64,000 nucleotides of DNA from Kiritimatiellia bacterium (GCA_017405115.1 JAFRBA010000107.1:3662-67661); one strand, 5' to 3'; numbered from the stretch's first letter, positions 7,361 through 18,200 are shown. Notes: generated by a model from the letters alone, not told the origin. Program-made: numbers and translations.

Positions 7361-9982
7361 ATGGTAGCCCGAGTACCGCATCTTGTAAAGCTTGACACCT
7401 CGTCTGAGAGCCCTCTATACGAGCAGATGTCTGCGCAGATTGCATCTGCAATCGAGAGTGGACGTTTGAAGTCAGGCGACCGCCTGCCTTCGCTGAAGGA
7501 GTGGTCGTCGGAGCTCGGCGTCGGCTCGTGGGTGCCGCGCCGCGCGATGTCGGAGCTGGCGAAGAAGGGCCTGGTCGACGTTCGCCGGCACATGGGGGCT
7601 GTCGTGTCGGCGGCGGCGTCGCATCCCATGAGGGGCAAGGTTGTCTACCTTAGCATAGATCGCGGCAACATCTGGGCGCGCGAAGTGTTTTCGTTCAATT
7701 TCGGCGAGGCGCTCCGCGGCGCCGGCTACAGCTACGAGCGAGTGAGCGTGGCTGGGCGGCGGCAGGATCGTGCCTGGCCGAAGTCCGCGTTCGATTTCTC
7801 CCATCTTCGCAGCGTTGTCAAAGACGGCGTTTCGTTCGCCTGGGTTGGATGCTCGGCCAAGTTTGTCGTCGAGCCGCTGATCGAGGCTGGCGTGCCATTT
7901 TCTGTCGTTGGCGACTTCGATTGTCCTGAAGCGGTCGACGTGTTTCGGGAGCCATGCATCGAAATGGCGAAGGAGATTGTCGCCTTGCTGAAGAAGGCCT
8001 GCTGCAAATCCGTCATGTACGTCGGCTATGGTCGCTGGATCGACGGCGCGAAGATGGCTTCGACGTTCTACAGCTCGGGGCTTAGGCTCTCGCGTCTCTG
8101 CATAAAGCCGTCCGACGCCGCCACGGAGGCGGATTTCGCCCAACGCGCCGCCCTTGAGGAGTTCGAAAGGCGTCTTTCCGGTGGCAAGGGGTGGCTGCCG
8201 GACGCGTTTGTATTCTCCGACGACTACGTAGCCGCTGGCGCGCTCTTCGCGCTTGCGCACCATGGCGTCGAGGCGCCGCGAGACGTCAAGGTCGTGTCCT
8301 TCGCGAACAAGAGGCATCTGCCTGTCTACCTTCGTCCGCTCACGCGCATCGAGAACGATCCCGTGCGGAACGGCAGGGAGGCGGCCAAGTACGTCGTGTC
8401 CGTACTGCGTGGCGGCCGCCGGCATGTCCCAGACATCTTCCCGAAGCTGCTCAAGGGGGCGACGCTGCTGGTCATGGTCCTTGCCTTGCCTTTCGCGCTT
8501 GCCGCAAGGCCGATGATCGACGACGCGCACGACCGAGTGCAGACCACGCTCGACCCGATGATGGACCGGATCGGCACGCTTTCACCGCGATCGGCCGGCG
8601 AGGTAGGGCCGTCGCGTCTCGCCATCGGCTGCGAAATGCTGCCGCGCGGATACGGCGAATTCGAGAACATAAAGGAATACCTTCCGCCGCTTGGCATCGC
8701 CCGCGTAAGGCTGCACGCCGCATGGGCGAAGCTTGAGCCGCAGCGCGGCAAGTGGGATTTCGAATGGCTGGACAGGCAGGTCAGCTGGCTCGTCGAAAAC
8801 GGGATGGAGCCGATCCTGGAGACGAGCTACGGAAACCCGGTCTATCCGGGCGCGGGCGGCGCGTCGCTTTCGGACGGCATGCCGCGCGGCGAGGAGGCCC
8901 TTGCCGCCTGGGACCGCTATGTGGACGAGCTCGCGCGGCACTATCCGAACGTGAAGAACTGGGCCTGCTGGAACGAGCCAAACAACATAGACGCCAACAC
9001 GCCCGAAATCGTCGTGGACAACAATATCCGCACCGCGCGGATCATATTGAAGCACATCCCGGACGCCAAGATCGGGATGCTCACGCTGGGCACTCGGAAG
9101 ATGAACGAGTTCACCGAGAAATGTCTCAAGCTGTTCAAGGAAAGGAATGCGCTCGGCCTCTTCACGTGGATCATCTATCACGACTACACCCCTAACCCGG
9201 ACGCCTGCTACGGGAACCGGGTTGACGCTTGGGCTGAAATCGTGCGCAAGTACGCCCCTGGGCTAAAGATATGGAACGGCGAGTCGGGCGCCACGAGCGA
9301 CGCGCACTACTCCGGCGGAATCTCGTCCCTGAAATGGAACTCCGAGCTTACGCAGGCGAAGTGGGACGCGCGCCGCCTCGTCGCGGACCTGGGGCACGGC
9401 TTCGACTCGCTAGTGTTCACGATCTACGACCCGTGCTACGACCAGCCGGAGCGCTACACGCGGCACATCCCGCCGTACTGGGTGCGCACGCGCAATGACC
9501 GCTTCATGAAGCGAATGGGGCTTCTCAAGTGCAACGACCGCCTCGAAGTCGTGAAGGTGAAGCCCGCCTACTATGCCGTGCAGAACGTGGCTGTGCTTTT
9601 CGACTCGACCATCGAGGCTGGCGGAGTTCAGGTTGACGTGTTTCCCGGCGAGGGCGGCGAAGGACTGGTGACGTACGCGTTCCGCCAGAAGGGCACGGAT
9701 ATTCCGCTCATCGCGTTCTGGGACGCCTCGAGGCATCCCGAGAACAACAACGACATCCGCAGGGCCACGCTGTCGGTCGTCATGTACAAGCCCAGGGAGC
9801 CGGTTTGGATCGACATGGTGACCGGCGCGATATACAAAATCCCCGACGGGATGGTCATCGGCGACCACAGGGGCAAGAAAAGCACTCTTTTCGAGTGCGT
9901 CCCGTACTACGACGCTCCGGTCGTGATCACAGAACTCTCGCTGACAATCAAGGGCAAAGATGGAAAGGCGGAAGGACGGTGA
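7361..9982 (+). CDS. GntR/LacI-type regulator fused in frame to a secreted clan GH-A glycoside hydrolase
   Basis: One uninterrupted 873-codon frame. Residues 8-75 form a GntR winged helix (SPLYEQMSAQIASAIESGRL, GDRLPSLKEWSSELG). Residues 85-366 form a LacI/periplasmic-binding-like sensor. A hydrophobic stretch (LLKGATLLVMVLALPFALAA, about 363-382) follows, which looks like a signal peptide. The rest is a GH39/GH5-like barrel with acid/base WNEPNN, candidate nucleophile in WNGESGAT and the paralogue signatures KLEPQRGKWDFEWLDRQV and ETSYGNPVYPG. Either this is a membrane-tethered transcription factor with an outward glycosidase, or the hydrolase also starts internally at ATG 8474, which has AAGGGGG 14 nt before it. 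The regulator part ends like a normal family member (FPKLLKGAT), so loss of a stop codon between two genes is the likely origin. Confidence 0.75.
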   Translation: MVARVPHLVKLDTSSESPLYEQMSAQIASAIESGRLKSGDRLPSLKEWSSELGVGSWVPRRAMSELAKKGLVDVRRHMGAVVSAAASHPMRGKVVYLSIDRGNIWAREVFSFNFGEALRGAGYSYERVSVAGRRQDRAWPKSAFDFSHLRSVVKDGVSFAWVGCSAKFVVEPLIEAGVPFSVVGDFDCPEAVDVFREPCIEMAKEIVALLKKACCKSVMYVGYGRWIDGAKMASTFYSSGLRLSRLCIKPSDAATEADFAQRAALEEFERRLSGGKGWLPDAFVFSDDYVAAGALFALAHHGVEAPRDVKVVSFANKRHLPVYLRPLTRIENDPVRNGREAAKYVVSVLRGGRRHVPDIFPKLLKGATLLVMVLALPFALAARPMIDDAHDRVQTTLDPMMDRIGTLSPRSAGEVGPSRLAIGCEMLPRGYGEFENIKEYLPPLGIARVRLHAAWAKLEPQRGKWDFEWLDRQVSWLVENGMEPILETSYGNPVYPGAGGASLSDGMPRGEEALAAWDRYVDELARHYPNVKNWACWNEPNNIDANTPEIVVDNNIRTARIILKHIPDAKIGMLTLGTRKMNEFTEKCLKLFKERNALGLFTWIIYHDYTPNPDACYGNRVDAWAEIVRKYAPGLKIWNGESGATSDAHYSGGISSLKWNSELTQAKWDARRLVADLGHGFDSLVFTIYDPCYDQPERYTRHIPPYWVRTRNDRFMKRMGLLKCNDRLEVVKVKPAYYAVQNVAVLFDSTIEAGGVQVDVFPGEGGEGLVTYAFRQKGTDIPLIAFWDASRHPENNNDIRRATLSVVMYKPREPVWIDMVTGAIYKIPDGMVIGDHRGKKSTLFECVPYYDAPVVITELSLTIKGKDGKAEGR

Positions 9983-9984
9983 GC

Positions 9985-11481
9985 ATGCCACGCTTTAGTT
10001 CCTGCATCGTGATGTTCGCCTTATGGTCCACGGCGTTCGCCGTGGATGCGGCGGTTGAACTGGATGCAGGCCCATACCGCGTCAAGACGCCGCTCAAGGT
10101 GGACATGAAGCGCATCGGAACGATCCGGCCTCGCCCAACGGACGAGATAAAGTCGTCCAACTGGACGATAGGATGCGAGACCCTCGACCGAGACTTTGCG
10201 GATTTCGACGCATACAAGCGCTTCCTCAAGCCTCTCGGCATCAAGAAGATACGGTTGCAGGCCGGATGGGCGAAATGCGAGAAGGAGAAGGGGCGGTACG
10301 ACTTTTCGTGGCTTGACCGGCAGGTTGACTTCGCCCTTGAGAACGGCATTGTCCCTATGCTGGAGACGGGCTATGGCAATCCCGTCTATCCGGGTGGTGG
10401 CGGCTGGGACCTTGCCGGCGGCTTCCCGACGAGCGAAGAGGGCCTCGCGGGGTGGGATGCCTGGGTGGACGCGATCTCCAGGCACTTCGCCACGCGCGTG
10501 CGCGACTGGGCTATGTGGAACGAGCCCGACTACGGGCACAAGTCGTCGAAGCCGCCCGAACTGATAGCGGCGTTCAACGTGCGCACCGCGAAGATAATCC
10601 GCCGCAACATCCCTGGCGCGCGCATCGCCGGCCTTTCGCTCGCCCGCAACGATGCGGCGTTTCTTGAGGCGTGCCTCAAGGCCATGGGCCCGGACGTGGC
10701 GCTCTTCGACTCGATCATCTACCACGGCTACGCATCTGCGCCGGAGAGTTCGTATGCGCAGGTCGAGGCCCAGAAGGCCGTGCTCGCCAGATATAACCCT
10801 TCGGCGAAGATGCGGCAGGGCGAGAACGGCTGTCCGAGCGAGATGTGCACGTACTTCGCCCTCTCGAAGACGCCATGGAGCGAATACAGCCAGGCGAAGT
10901 GGGACATGCGCAGGATGCTCGGCGACCTCGGGCACGACGTGGAGTCGAGCGTGTTCACGATTTGCGACTTCAACCACAGGGGGCGCGAGATCAACCGCAA
11001 GGGACTTCTCCGCGCGAACGCGAAAAGGGAGGTCATCGCCGTCAAGCGCGCCTACTACGCCGTGCAGAACGTGGCGAGCGTCTTCGACGACACGCTTGTG
11101 CGCGTTGCGGACTCCGGGTTCGGAACGACGGACGAAACGGTCTGCACGTATGAGTACCGGAAAGACGACGGCGCGAGAGTGTTTGCGTTCTGGACCTGCG
11201 GCTCTTCCATGATCGAAGCCGGCGTCCCCGCCTGCGAGAGGCCGGGCGACGGCTTTGCCACGCGTCCGTATGCATTCTATTGGACTGGCGCGCCGCTGAA
11301 GGACCCCGTGTGGGTGGACCTCCTGACCGGTGCCGTCTACGAATTTCCGCGGAGCGGCCAGCTCGTCCATTCGGACGGCGTCACCTTCGTCGACGTTCCG
11401 GTATACGACTCGCCGAGCCTGCTTACGGAGCGTCGGGTCGTCATGCATGTTCAACAGCCAAAGGAGGGTACCATCCCATGA
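9985..11481 (+). CDS. Secreted clan GH-A glycoside hydrolase (GH39-like)
   Basis: A 498-residue protein starting two bases after the previous stop; GTG at 9979 is an alternative. A signal peptide is present (MPRFSSCIVMFALWSTAFA). The barrel is paralogous to the C-terminal half of the preceding protein: IGCETLDRDFADFDAYKRFL, KCEKEKGRYDFSWLDRQV and ETGYGNPVYPG. The acid/base Glu is in MWNEPDYG and the likely nucleophile in RQGENGCPSE. A beta-rich C-terminal region carries VWVDLLTGAVYEFP. Family members cleave beta-xylosidic, iduronic or similar linkages, and neighbouring DUF4838 genes suggest uronate-containing glycans. The stop overlaps the next start (ATGA). Confidence 0.75.
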   Translation: MPRFSSCIVMFALWSTAFAVDAAVELDAGPYRVKTPLKVDMKRIGTIRPRPTDEIKSSNWTIGCETLDRDFADFDAYKRFLKPLGIKKIRLQAGWAKCEKEKGRYDFSWLDRQVDFALENGIVPMLETGYGNPVYPGGGGWDLAGGFPTSEEGLAGWDAWVDAISRHFATRVRDWAMWNEPDYGHKSSKPPELIAAFNVRTAKIIRRNIPGARIAGLSLARNDAAFLEACLKAMGPDVALFDSIIYHGYASAPESSYAQVEAQKAVLARYNPSAKMRQGENGCPSEMCTYFALSKTPWSEYSQAKWDMRRMLGDLGHDVESSVFTICDFNHRGREINRKGLLRANAKREVIAVKRAYYAVQNVASVFDDTLVRVADSGFGTTDETVCTYEYRKDDGARVFAFWTCGSSMIEAGVPACERPGDGFATRPYAFYWTGAPLKDPVWVDLLTGAVYEFPRSGQLVHSDGVTFVDVPVYDSPSLLTERRVVMHVQQPKEGTIP

Positions 11482-14400
11482 AAAACGAAAAAACAGCACT
11501 CAGCAGGACATTGCTCGGTGGCGTGGTGGTTGCGCTCGTTGCGCTTTCCGCCGCGCGGCTTGAAGCCGACACCTATGTCAACAACCGCGGCTGGTATTGG
11601 CCGAACAAGAACCCGATACCATGGGGAGAGTATCCGCATTACTGGTGGAACTTGACGACGGGCGCGGAGGCGACGGTCGCCCCCTCGCTGACGGACGTCG
11701 TCTGCCTGACCAACTATCCCGGCTATCTGCAGGTATTCCGGGCGGGCACTGTCGGCACGGCTGGCTCTACGTCCGCCGGCGAGATATACGGCGGGCCCGA
11801 CAAAGAGATTCTCCTTGCGGAGCGCTCTACGTCCTCTTCCCCGGACTCGTACTGCGCGCAGACGTTCACCGTCGTCAACCCCGACGGATTCTCTGGATTC
11901 TGGAGCTCCGGGGACTCGAAGGCGGAAATCATCCTTGAGCCGGAGCCGGGCCATTCCCCGTCGCTGTCGCACGTCGTGGCGACCAACCGCATGGTCCTGA
12001 CGGTTGGCTCGCCTGCAAGCGTCGAATCCATCCAGGGCGGTTCGGCTGTCGACAAGAAGGGGGGCGGCACACTGCGCGTGAAGTCCGTCTGCGGCGTGGA
12101 TACCGGAATCTTCCTGCAGGAGGGCGATCTCGAACTGGACGGCGTTCCGGCCAAGACTACGGCACCAGTTGCCGGCGCGCTGTACCACTTCGACGCCTCG
12201 CGCATCGACACGATGACATACAACGTAGCAGACGGGCGCACGAATGTCACGGCGTGGGCTTCGCTCGGCGGCACAGGCATGTCGGCCTTCGTTCCGCCAA
12301 ACCTCACGACAACGGGATCGTTGAAGATCAACTATGCGAACGCGCCGTTCATAAGTCCGGTGAAGTCGCCGACCGGGCTGCCTCTGCTCGATTTCGGCTC
12401 CGCCACGGTGGCGGGCGTTCCCACCTACGGGCCGACGAACTGCACGATGGCCCTCTCTCGCCCGGACGGCACTTCGTCGGTGACGGAGGCGGGATGCGCC
12501 ACGATTCGCGAGGTGTTCTACGCGGGCGTCCACACCCAGATCAACAGTGCGCCGCTCTTCGGAGGGTATAACGAGTACGACTTTCACGCGGACGGTGTGC
12601 CCAGACGCTACTCGCCGTCAAACGCCGCGAAGAGCGTGCTTTTTGGCGAACACACTTTCAACGGTGCGCCGGCGAACAACGCGATGGGGGTCGTGGGACG
12701 CGCCTGGACGGACTTCCACGTCTACAGCTGCGGTGCGACGTCGTCGACGGCGCGCGTGCGCTATCTGGCGACAGACCGTCTCACCCCGGGCAAGGTCGGC
12801 GGCTGGCGTGTCGGCGAGATACTGTTGTACACGAACGCCCTGACGCGCGCCGAGCGCCACCAGGTGGTTCGCTACCTCATGCGGAAGTGGATGGGCGCGG
12901 ACGATGCGGACGTCGGCAGGCTTGTCGTCGCGACGGCGGATTCCGCAGTCGGCGTGCGAGAGGGCGGCGTCGCCAACGTGCGCAGACTCGCCGCCGTCAG
13001 CGGGTCGCTTGAAAAGACGGGCGGCGGGTGCCTTGAGGTCGACCACATAAGCCCTGACGGGCTTGCCGTTTCCGTCGAGGCCGGTTCGATTGCGTTGACG
13101 CCGGAGAACTCCCCCGTGTCCGCGTCGCCGGCTCCCGCCGCGAACCCCGTGCTCTGGCTGGACGCCGAACATGCGCTCACCTGCACTAACGCGGAAGGTT
13201 CTTCCGTGCGCTGCGTCACGAAATGGGCCGACCGGCGAGGCGAGGGTTTCGGCGGATACGCCGAGCTCCCGGAGGGCAATGCCTACTGGTACGGCCTGCC
13301 GCCATACGTGAAGCCCGGCGTGGCGAACGGCCACGACCTCGTGAGCTTCTGCTATCCCGGAAGCAACGACAATTCGTACCAGAGCTGGATGCGCATTGTG
13401 CCGTCCGGCGAGAACGCATGCGAGGCCTTCATCGCCCAGCGGATTGTCAACCGCTCCAACAAGTGCTCGATATTCGGCTCCACCACCCTCAAGTTGTACG
13501 CTGGGTTCTGGAACGTGCTGGACGCATCGACTGGAGGGCCGACGGTGCCTGGCGCCGTCTGGACACTCAACGGCGCGCCGTTCGACCCGTGGACGTACCG
13601 CTTGGCGTCATCGGCCGAGTCTGACGTGAAGGTCTATTCTGTAGCCCTCCCTTCGAAGCACGCGTTCGACCTGCTGGCGAAGACACGCACAAACGTCGCC
13701 GAGTCGCAAGGGCGCGTTGACATCGGCGAATTCATAATCTACGACCGCAGGCTCACGGATGCGGAGCGGCGCGACACCGTCGCGTACCTGATGGAGAAGT
13801 GGCGCGGCGAGAAGGGGCCGGACGCCGAGCGGCTCAGGATATCTTCGGTGTCGTATTCCCAGGGGACGTCGCCGTCGCTCGCGACAGGGCAGGACGTCAT
13901 CGTGAACGAGATCGACGGCATCGCGGGGAGGCCGTTCACGAAGAGCGGCTCCGGGACGATGACGGTCATGGGAAGCCGCAGCGGCCTTGCGCCGTCTTCG
14001 ATAACCGTGGAGGGCGGCGTGCTAAGGTTCGAGATTGCGCCGGATCCCGCAGCGACAGCGCTGTTCCATTTCGACGCATCCGACCTGCATTCCATCTCCC
14101 GCCGCGTGGAGGACGGCGGCGCGCGCACAAACGTGACGCAATGGGCTGACGTGCGCGGCAACGGGATTCTTGCGACGACGTTCGTAGATAACATAATCTC
14201 CTTCACGAACGCGACGCTCAAGACGGTCGAGACAGCAGAAGGAGTGTCGCGCACCGTCGTGGACTTCGGACGGCGCAACAACAACTCCACCGAGCCGAGA
14301 TATGGCGACGCAGCCGGCATGAAGATATCTGGCGTCGCGGACAAGACCGTACGCGAGCTGCACGTCGTGTGGGCGGATGCGAATGCGGAAGTCGAACCGG

Positions 14401-15179
14401 GCGTTTTCCGCCGTGCAGACATGGCGACGGCGCAAAACGAGTACAACTATTATCGCTATGGAACAAGGCTCATCGACAGCCGTGCAGGATCGGCCGCCCA
14501 CTGCGGCGCTGTCGTCAACGGCCTTCTCTATGCCGACGGCGACGCTATAACGGCCGACTTCCAGCCTGGTACGGCCGCACACCTGATTTCAGCCGTCCCG
14601 ACGAACGCGACCACGGTGACCTCGATGTTCCTTGACCGCACGTCGAACGCCGGCGGCGGATGGTACGGCGAGCTCGTCGCGTTCTCGAACGCGCTCACCG
14701 TGACCGAGCGCGACTTCCTGGTGAAGCGCCTCCGCGCCAAGTGGTTCGGCACGGCGGAGCCCGTCTGGACGAACGCGACGCCGTTTGCGTCCGTCAGCGT
14801 CGCGTCCGGCGCGTCGCTCGACTTCACGAAGAACGCGTTTGTCCGCGCCGCGTCGGTGTCCGGCGGCGGCTCGATCTCGGCGGCGGGTGTGATGCCCGGT
14901 TCGCTTTTGCTCCGCTACGGCGGCGCGGACGATGTGGAGCGCATCGACGTCGACGGCGATGTCGCATTCGGCGAGGGCGCGACGATCGTGGTGACGGCGG
15001 ATTCGGCGAACGTGGTCGAGCCAGGGGTGTGGACGATTCTTTCCGCATCTTCGATATCTGGTTCGCTGCCGACGCTGAACGCCGTGAACTTCGGCCGCAA
15101 GTTCGTTCGTCTCCGCCGTGTCGACAATCGTCTTGACATCGTCGTGACGAGGCCCGGCATGTCTATCATCATCAGATAA
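11478..15179 (+). CDS. Large secreted LamG/concanavalin-like multidomain protein
   Basis: A 1233-residue protein with AAGGAGG 10 nt before its ATG and a signal peptide (ALSRTLLGGVVVALVALSA). Three homologous lectin-like modules can be seen, starting near residues 236 (YHFDASRIDT), 559 (LWLDAEHALT) and 862 (FHFDASDLHS). Each contains a Trp-Ala-Asp/Ser element and ends in a motif such as GEILLYTNALTRAERHQVV or GEFIIYDRRLTDAERRDTV followed by a Lys-Trp pair. Between and after them are beta-strand-rich linkers (SGSLEKTGGGCLEV, SGSGTMTVMG) like autotransporter-associated repeats. No beta-barrel is present. It ends in GMSIIIR. Binding or display at the cell surface is inferred; no catalytic motif is recognised. 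Confidence 0.7.
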   Translation: MKNEKTALSRTLLGGVVVALVALSAARLEADTYVNNRGWYWPNKNPIPWGEYPHYWWNLTTGAEATVAPSLTDVVCLTNYPGYLQVFRAGTVGTAGSTSAGEIYGGPDKEILLAERSTSSSPDSYCAQTFTVVNPDGFSGFWSSGDSKAEIILEPEPGHSPSLSHVVATNRMVLTVGSPASVESIQGGSAVDKKGGGTLRVKSVCGVDTGIFLQEGDLELDGVPAKTTAPVAGALYHFDASRIDTMTYNVADGRTNVTAWASLGGTGMSAFVPPNLTTTGSLKINYANAPFISPVKSPTGLPLLDFGSATVAGVPTYGPTNCTMALSRPDGTSSVTEAGCATIREVFYAGVHTQINSAPLFGGYNEYDFHADGVPRRYSPSNAAKSVLFGEHTFNGAPANNAMGVVGRAWTDFHVYSCGATSSTARVRYLATDRLTPGKVGGWRVGEILLYTNALTRAERHQVVRYLMRKWMGADDADVGRLVVATADSAVGVREGGVANVRRLAAVSGSLEKTGGGCLEVDHISPDGLAVSVEAGSIALTPENSPVSASPAPAANPVLWLDAEHALTCTNAEGSSVRCVTKWADRRGEGFGGYAELPEGNAYWYGLPPYVKPGVANGHDLVSFCYPGSNDNSYQSWMRIVPSGENACEAFIAQRIVNRSNKCSIFGSTTLKLYAGFWNVLDASTGGPTVPGAVWTLNGAPFDPWTYRLASSAESDVKVYSVALPSKHAFDLLAKTRTNVAESQGRVDIGEFIIYDRRLTDAERRDTVAYLMEKWRGEKGPDAERLRISSVSYSQGTSPSLATGQDVIVNEIDGIAGRPFTKSGSGTMTVMGSRSGLAPSSITVEGGVLRFEIAPDPAATALFHFDASDLHSISRRVEDGGARTNVTQWADVRGNGILATTFVDNIISFTNATLKTVETAEGVSRTVVDFGRRNNNSTEPRYGDAAGMKISGVADKTVRELHVVWADANAEVEPGVFRRADMATAQNEYNYYRYGTRLIDSRAGSAAHCGAVVNGLLYADGDAITADFQPGTAAHLISAVPTNATTVTSMFLDRTSNAGGGWYGELVAFSNALTVTERDFLVKRLRAKWFGTAEPVWTNATPFASVSVASGASLDFTKNAFVRAASVSGGGSISAAGVMPGSLLLRYGGADDVERIDVDGDVAFGEGATIVVTADSANVVEPGVWTILSASSISGSLPTLNAVNFGRKFVRLRRVDNRLDIVVTRPGMSIIIR

Positions 15180-15182
15180 AAA

Positions 15183-15210
15183 ACTCTGCGTTCTCTGCGC
15201 CTCTGCGTGA
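15183..15210. repeat. Short-word repeat (CTCTGCG words)
   Basis: CTCTGCG or close variants recur with a period of 8-10 bp (CTCTGCGTTCTCTGCGCCTC, then TGCGTGAG) directly after the LamG gene and before the DUF4838 gene. It is one of several simple-word islands in this window. Confidence 0.5.
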
Positions 15211-15212
15211 GA

Positions 15213-15245
15213 TATAACATGGTACAGGAAGGGAAATCAAGATGA
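15213..15245 (+). promoter_or_regulatory. Possible -10 and leader mini-ORF MVQEGKSR
   Basis: TATAAC at 15213-15218 is immediately followed by an ATG (15219) opening MVQEGKSR. Its TGA (15243-15245) overlaps the ATG of the DUF4838 gene (15242). The ATG is too close to the hexamer to be the usual +1, so use of this particular -10 is uncertain. Confidence 0.3.
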
Positions 15246-18200
15246 GGAATCTATGTTCATCGGTTGCGGCGGCATTCGCCGCGCTTGCCGCGTTCGCGGC
15301 TCATGGGTACGAGATAAAGATGTCTGACGCGGCGAAGCCGTGGGAGAAGACGGCCGTGCAGGAGCTCGGCGACTACATGAAGCGCCTCGCGTCCGACGGG
15401 AGAGTGACCGTCGGCGACGCCGGCGAGGCGACGTTCCACGTGGGCGACACGGCGTTTGCTCGCGGCAAGGGGATGGGCGCGCATGCGTTCGCCGACGAGG
15501 AATGGGCCGTCAGGTCGTTCGGGCGCGACGTCGTGCTTGCTGGCGGCGGGATGCGCGGAACGCTCTACGCCGTCTACCACCTCCTCGAGGACCGGTGCGG
15601 CGTGCACTGGTGGCATGACGACGACGAGGACGTGCCGGAGGCGAAGTCGCTCGCACTTCCCGCACTCGACATGCGCGGCAAGCCGTACTTCATGCAGCGC
15701 GACATCTGGCGCACGGCCACGAACGACCTGCGTACGCTCGTAAGAAACCGCCTCAACGGCAACTGCGGCAAGCCGATTCCTGCCGCCTGGGGAGGCGGGG
15801 TGTCTTTCGGCCCTCCGCACCTCTGCCACACGTGGAACCGCTACCTGCCCTTCAAAAAGTACGGCAAGGAGCACCCCGAATGGTATTCGCTCCGCGACGG
15901 CAAGCGCGTCGGCGGCCAGCACCACGGCCAGCTGTGCCTTTCATGCCCTGGACTCGTGGAGGTCTTTGCGGCGAAGGTGAAGGAGTCGAGTGCAGGCGCG
16001 GAGGCCAAGGCGCGCGCGACAGGAGAGCCCGCGCCGCGCTTCTACGACCTCACGATGAACGACAACAGGCGCTTTTGCACGTGCGACGCATGTGCGGCGG
16101 AAGTCGCGAAGTATGGGCATTCAGGACAGCATATTCGCTTCGCCAACCGCGTCGCCGCGATTGCGGGCGAGGGGCGTCCTGACCTGCTGTTCACTGTTTC
16201 GTCGTATTCCTATGCGTCTGACCTTCCGTCGAACGGCGTGCACACTGCGTCCAACGTCGTCCTGCGAACGGGTCCCACCCGCGACTACGACAGCCTCGGG
16301 GCGCCCATGAGTGCGTACTACAGGCAGAAGATCCGCGGCTGGCGCGGCTTCGCGGACAAGTTGTTCATCTGGGACTACTCGATCACCTACAATCTCACGG
16401 AGGGAATGCCTTTTCCGAGCGAGTACCACTACGGCGAGAAGTACCGCTTCTACGCGGAGAACGGCGTCAAGGGCGTATTCTGGGAGCACGAGACCCCCGA
16501 GCGGCAGGATATGTACGAGCTGAAGTTCTACCTCGAGCGTGCGCTCCTCGAGGATCCATTCCAGGACTGCAAGGCTCTCATTGACGGCTTCTACCGTCTC
16601 TACTACCGCTCCGCCGCGCCGCATGTGCGCGCCGTGCGCGACAGGCTCAGACGGATCTTCGACGAGCGCAACGCCTTCATTACGTACAGTTCGCGCCTCG
16701 GTGACTTCGCCTGGATCGAGCCGGACGACATCGACGTCATGGAGGGGCATTTCCGCGCGGCGGAGTCCGCAGCGGCCGACGACGCAAAGCTGCTCCGTCG
16801 CATCGCCAGGGCGCGCCAGAGCCTCGTTCGCGTCGCAGAGGTGCGTTCGCGCCTCAGGAAGTGCGCGCCGGAGCCGGACTTCGCAGGAGGACGCGCTTTC
16901 TACGAGTTCTCCGCCGACTGGCTCGACCTCTACGACAAGGACAACGTGAAGCTCCGTGACGATCCGCTGGCGGCGTCAGGCAAGGCCGTTTGCGTCAAGG
17001 CCGACCACGACAAATACAACCTGCCTTTCACGGTGGCCTGCAACTGGTCTCAGTCGAAGCGCAAGCCGCTGGAGCGCGTCTACCGAGAGCTTCAGCCGGG
17101 CGACGGCTATTCCTGGTACATGCTCGACGTGCCTGACGTGCCGACGAACGGATACTTCTTCGCGACGTCCGCATGGAGCATACAGTGTCCGCTAGGCTTC
17201 CCGGAACTTGCGGGGAGGCATTGCGAGGTCTACTTCTCTGCGCGTTTCACGGGGCCGAAGTACAGGCCGGGGTCCAAGGAACCAAACCGCATCTACGTCG
17301 ACCGCGTCCGCGTCGTGCCGCTGGATGGCTGCGTCGTAGCGGCATGCGCGGCACCGTCATCTCGCAAATATGAAATCAGGCTTCCGAAGAACGCGAAGCC
17401 GTGGGAGAAGACCGCCGCGCAGGAGCTTGGAGACTACTTGAAGAAGCTTGCCTCGGACGGTTCGGTGTCCGTCGGCGGCGCTGGCGAAGCCGTGTTCCAC
17501 GTCGGCGACACGGCGTTCGCCCGCGAGAAGGGCATGGGGGCCGGGGCGTTCGCCGACGAGGAGTGGGCGGTCAAGTCGTTCGGGCGCGACGTCGTCCTCT
17601 CCGGCGGCGGCATGCGCGGCGCGCTCTACGCCGTCTACCACCTGCTCGAAGACAAATGCGGCGTGCACTGGTGGCATGACGACGACGAGGACGTGCCGGA
17701 GGCGAAGTCGCTCGCACTTCCCGCACTCGACATGCGCGGCAAGCCGTACTTCATGCAGCGCGACATCTGGCGCACGGCCACGAACGACCTGCGCACGCTC
17801 GTAAGAAACCGCCTCAACGGCAACTGCGGCAAGCGAATCCCCGCCGCGCTGGGCGGCGGAATGATGTTCGGGCCTCCGCACCTCTGCCACACGTGGAACA
17901 GGTACCTGCCGTTCAAGAAGTACGGCAGGAAGCACCCCGAGTGGTATTCCCTGCGCGACGGGAAGCGCGTCGGCGGGCAGCACCACGGACAGCTCTGCCT
18001 TTCGTGCCCGGGGCTTGACGAGGCGCTGGCAGCCAAGGTGAAGGAATCGATAGCCGGCGCCGAGGCAAAGGCGAAGGCGGCAGGGGAGCCTGCTCCGAAG
18101 TTCTACGACCTGACGATGAACGACAACAGGTTCTTCTGCACATGCGACAACTGCAAGGCGGAGGTAGCGAAGTACGGGCATTCCGGCCAGCAGATACTGT

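Noticed and set aside
10021..11499. Long antisense open frames over the glycosidase and other GC-rich genes
   Set aside because: They are the usual shadow of high third-position GC; they are Arg/His/Val-rich and lack start signals.
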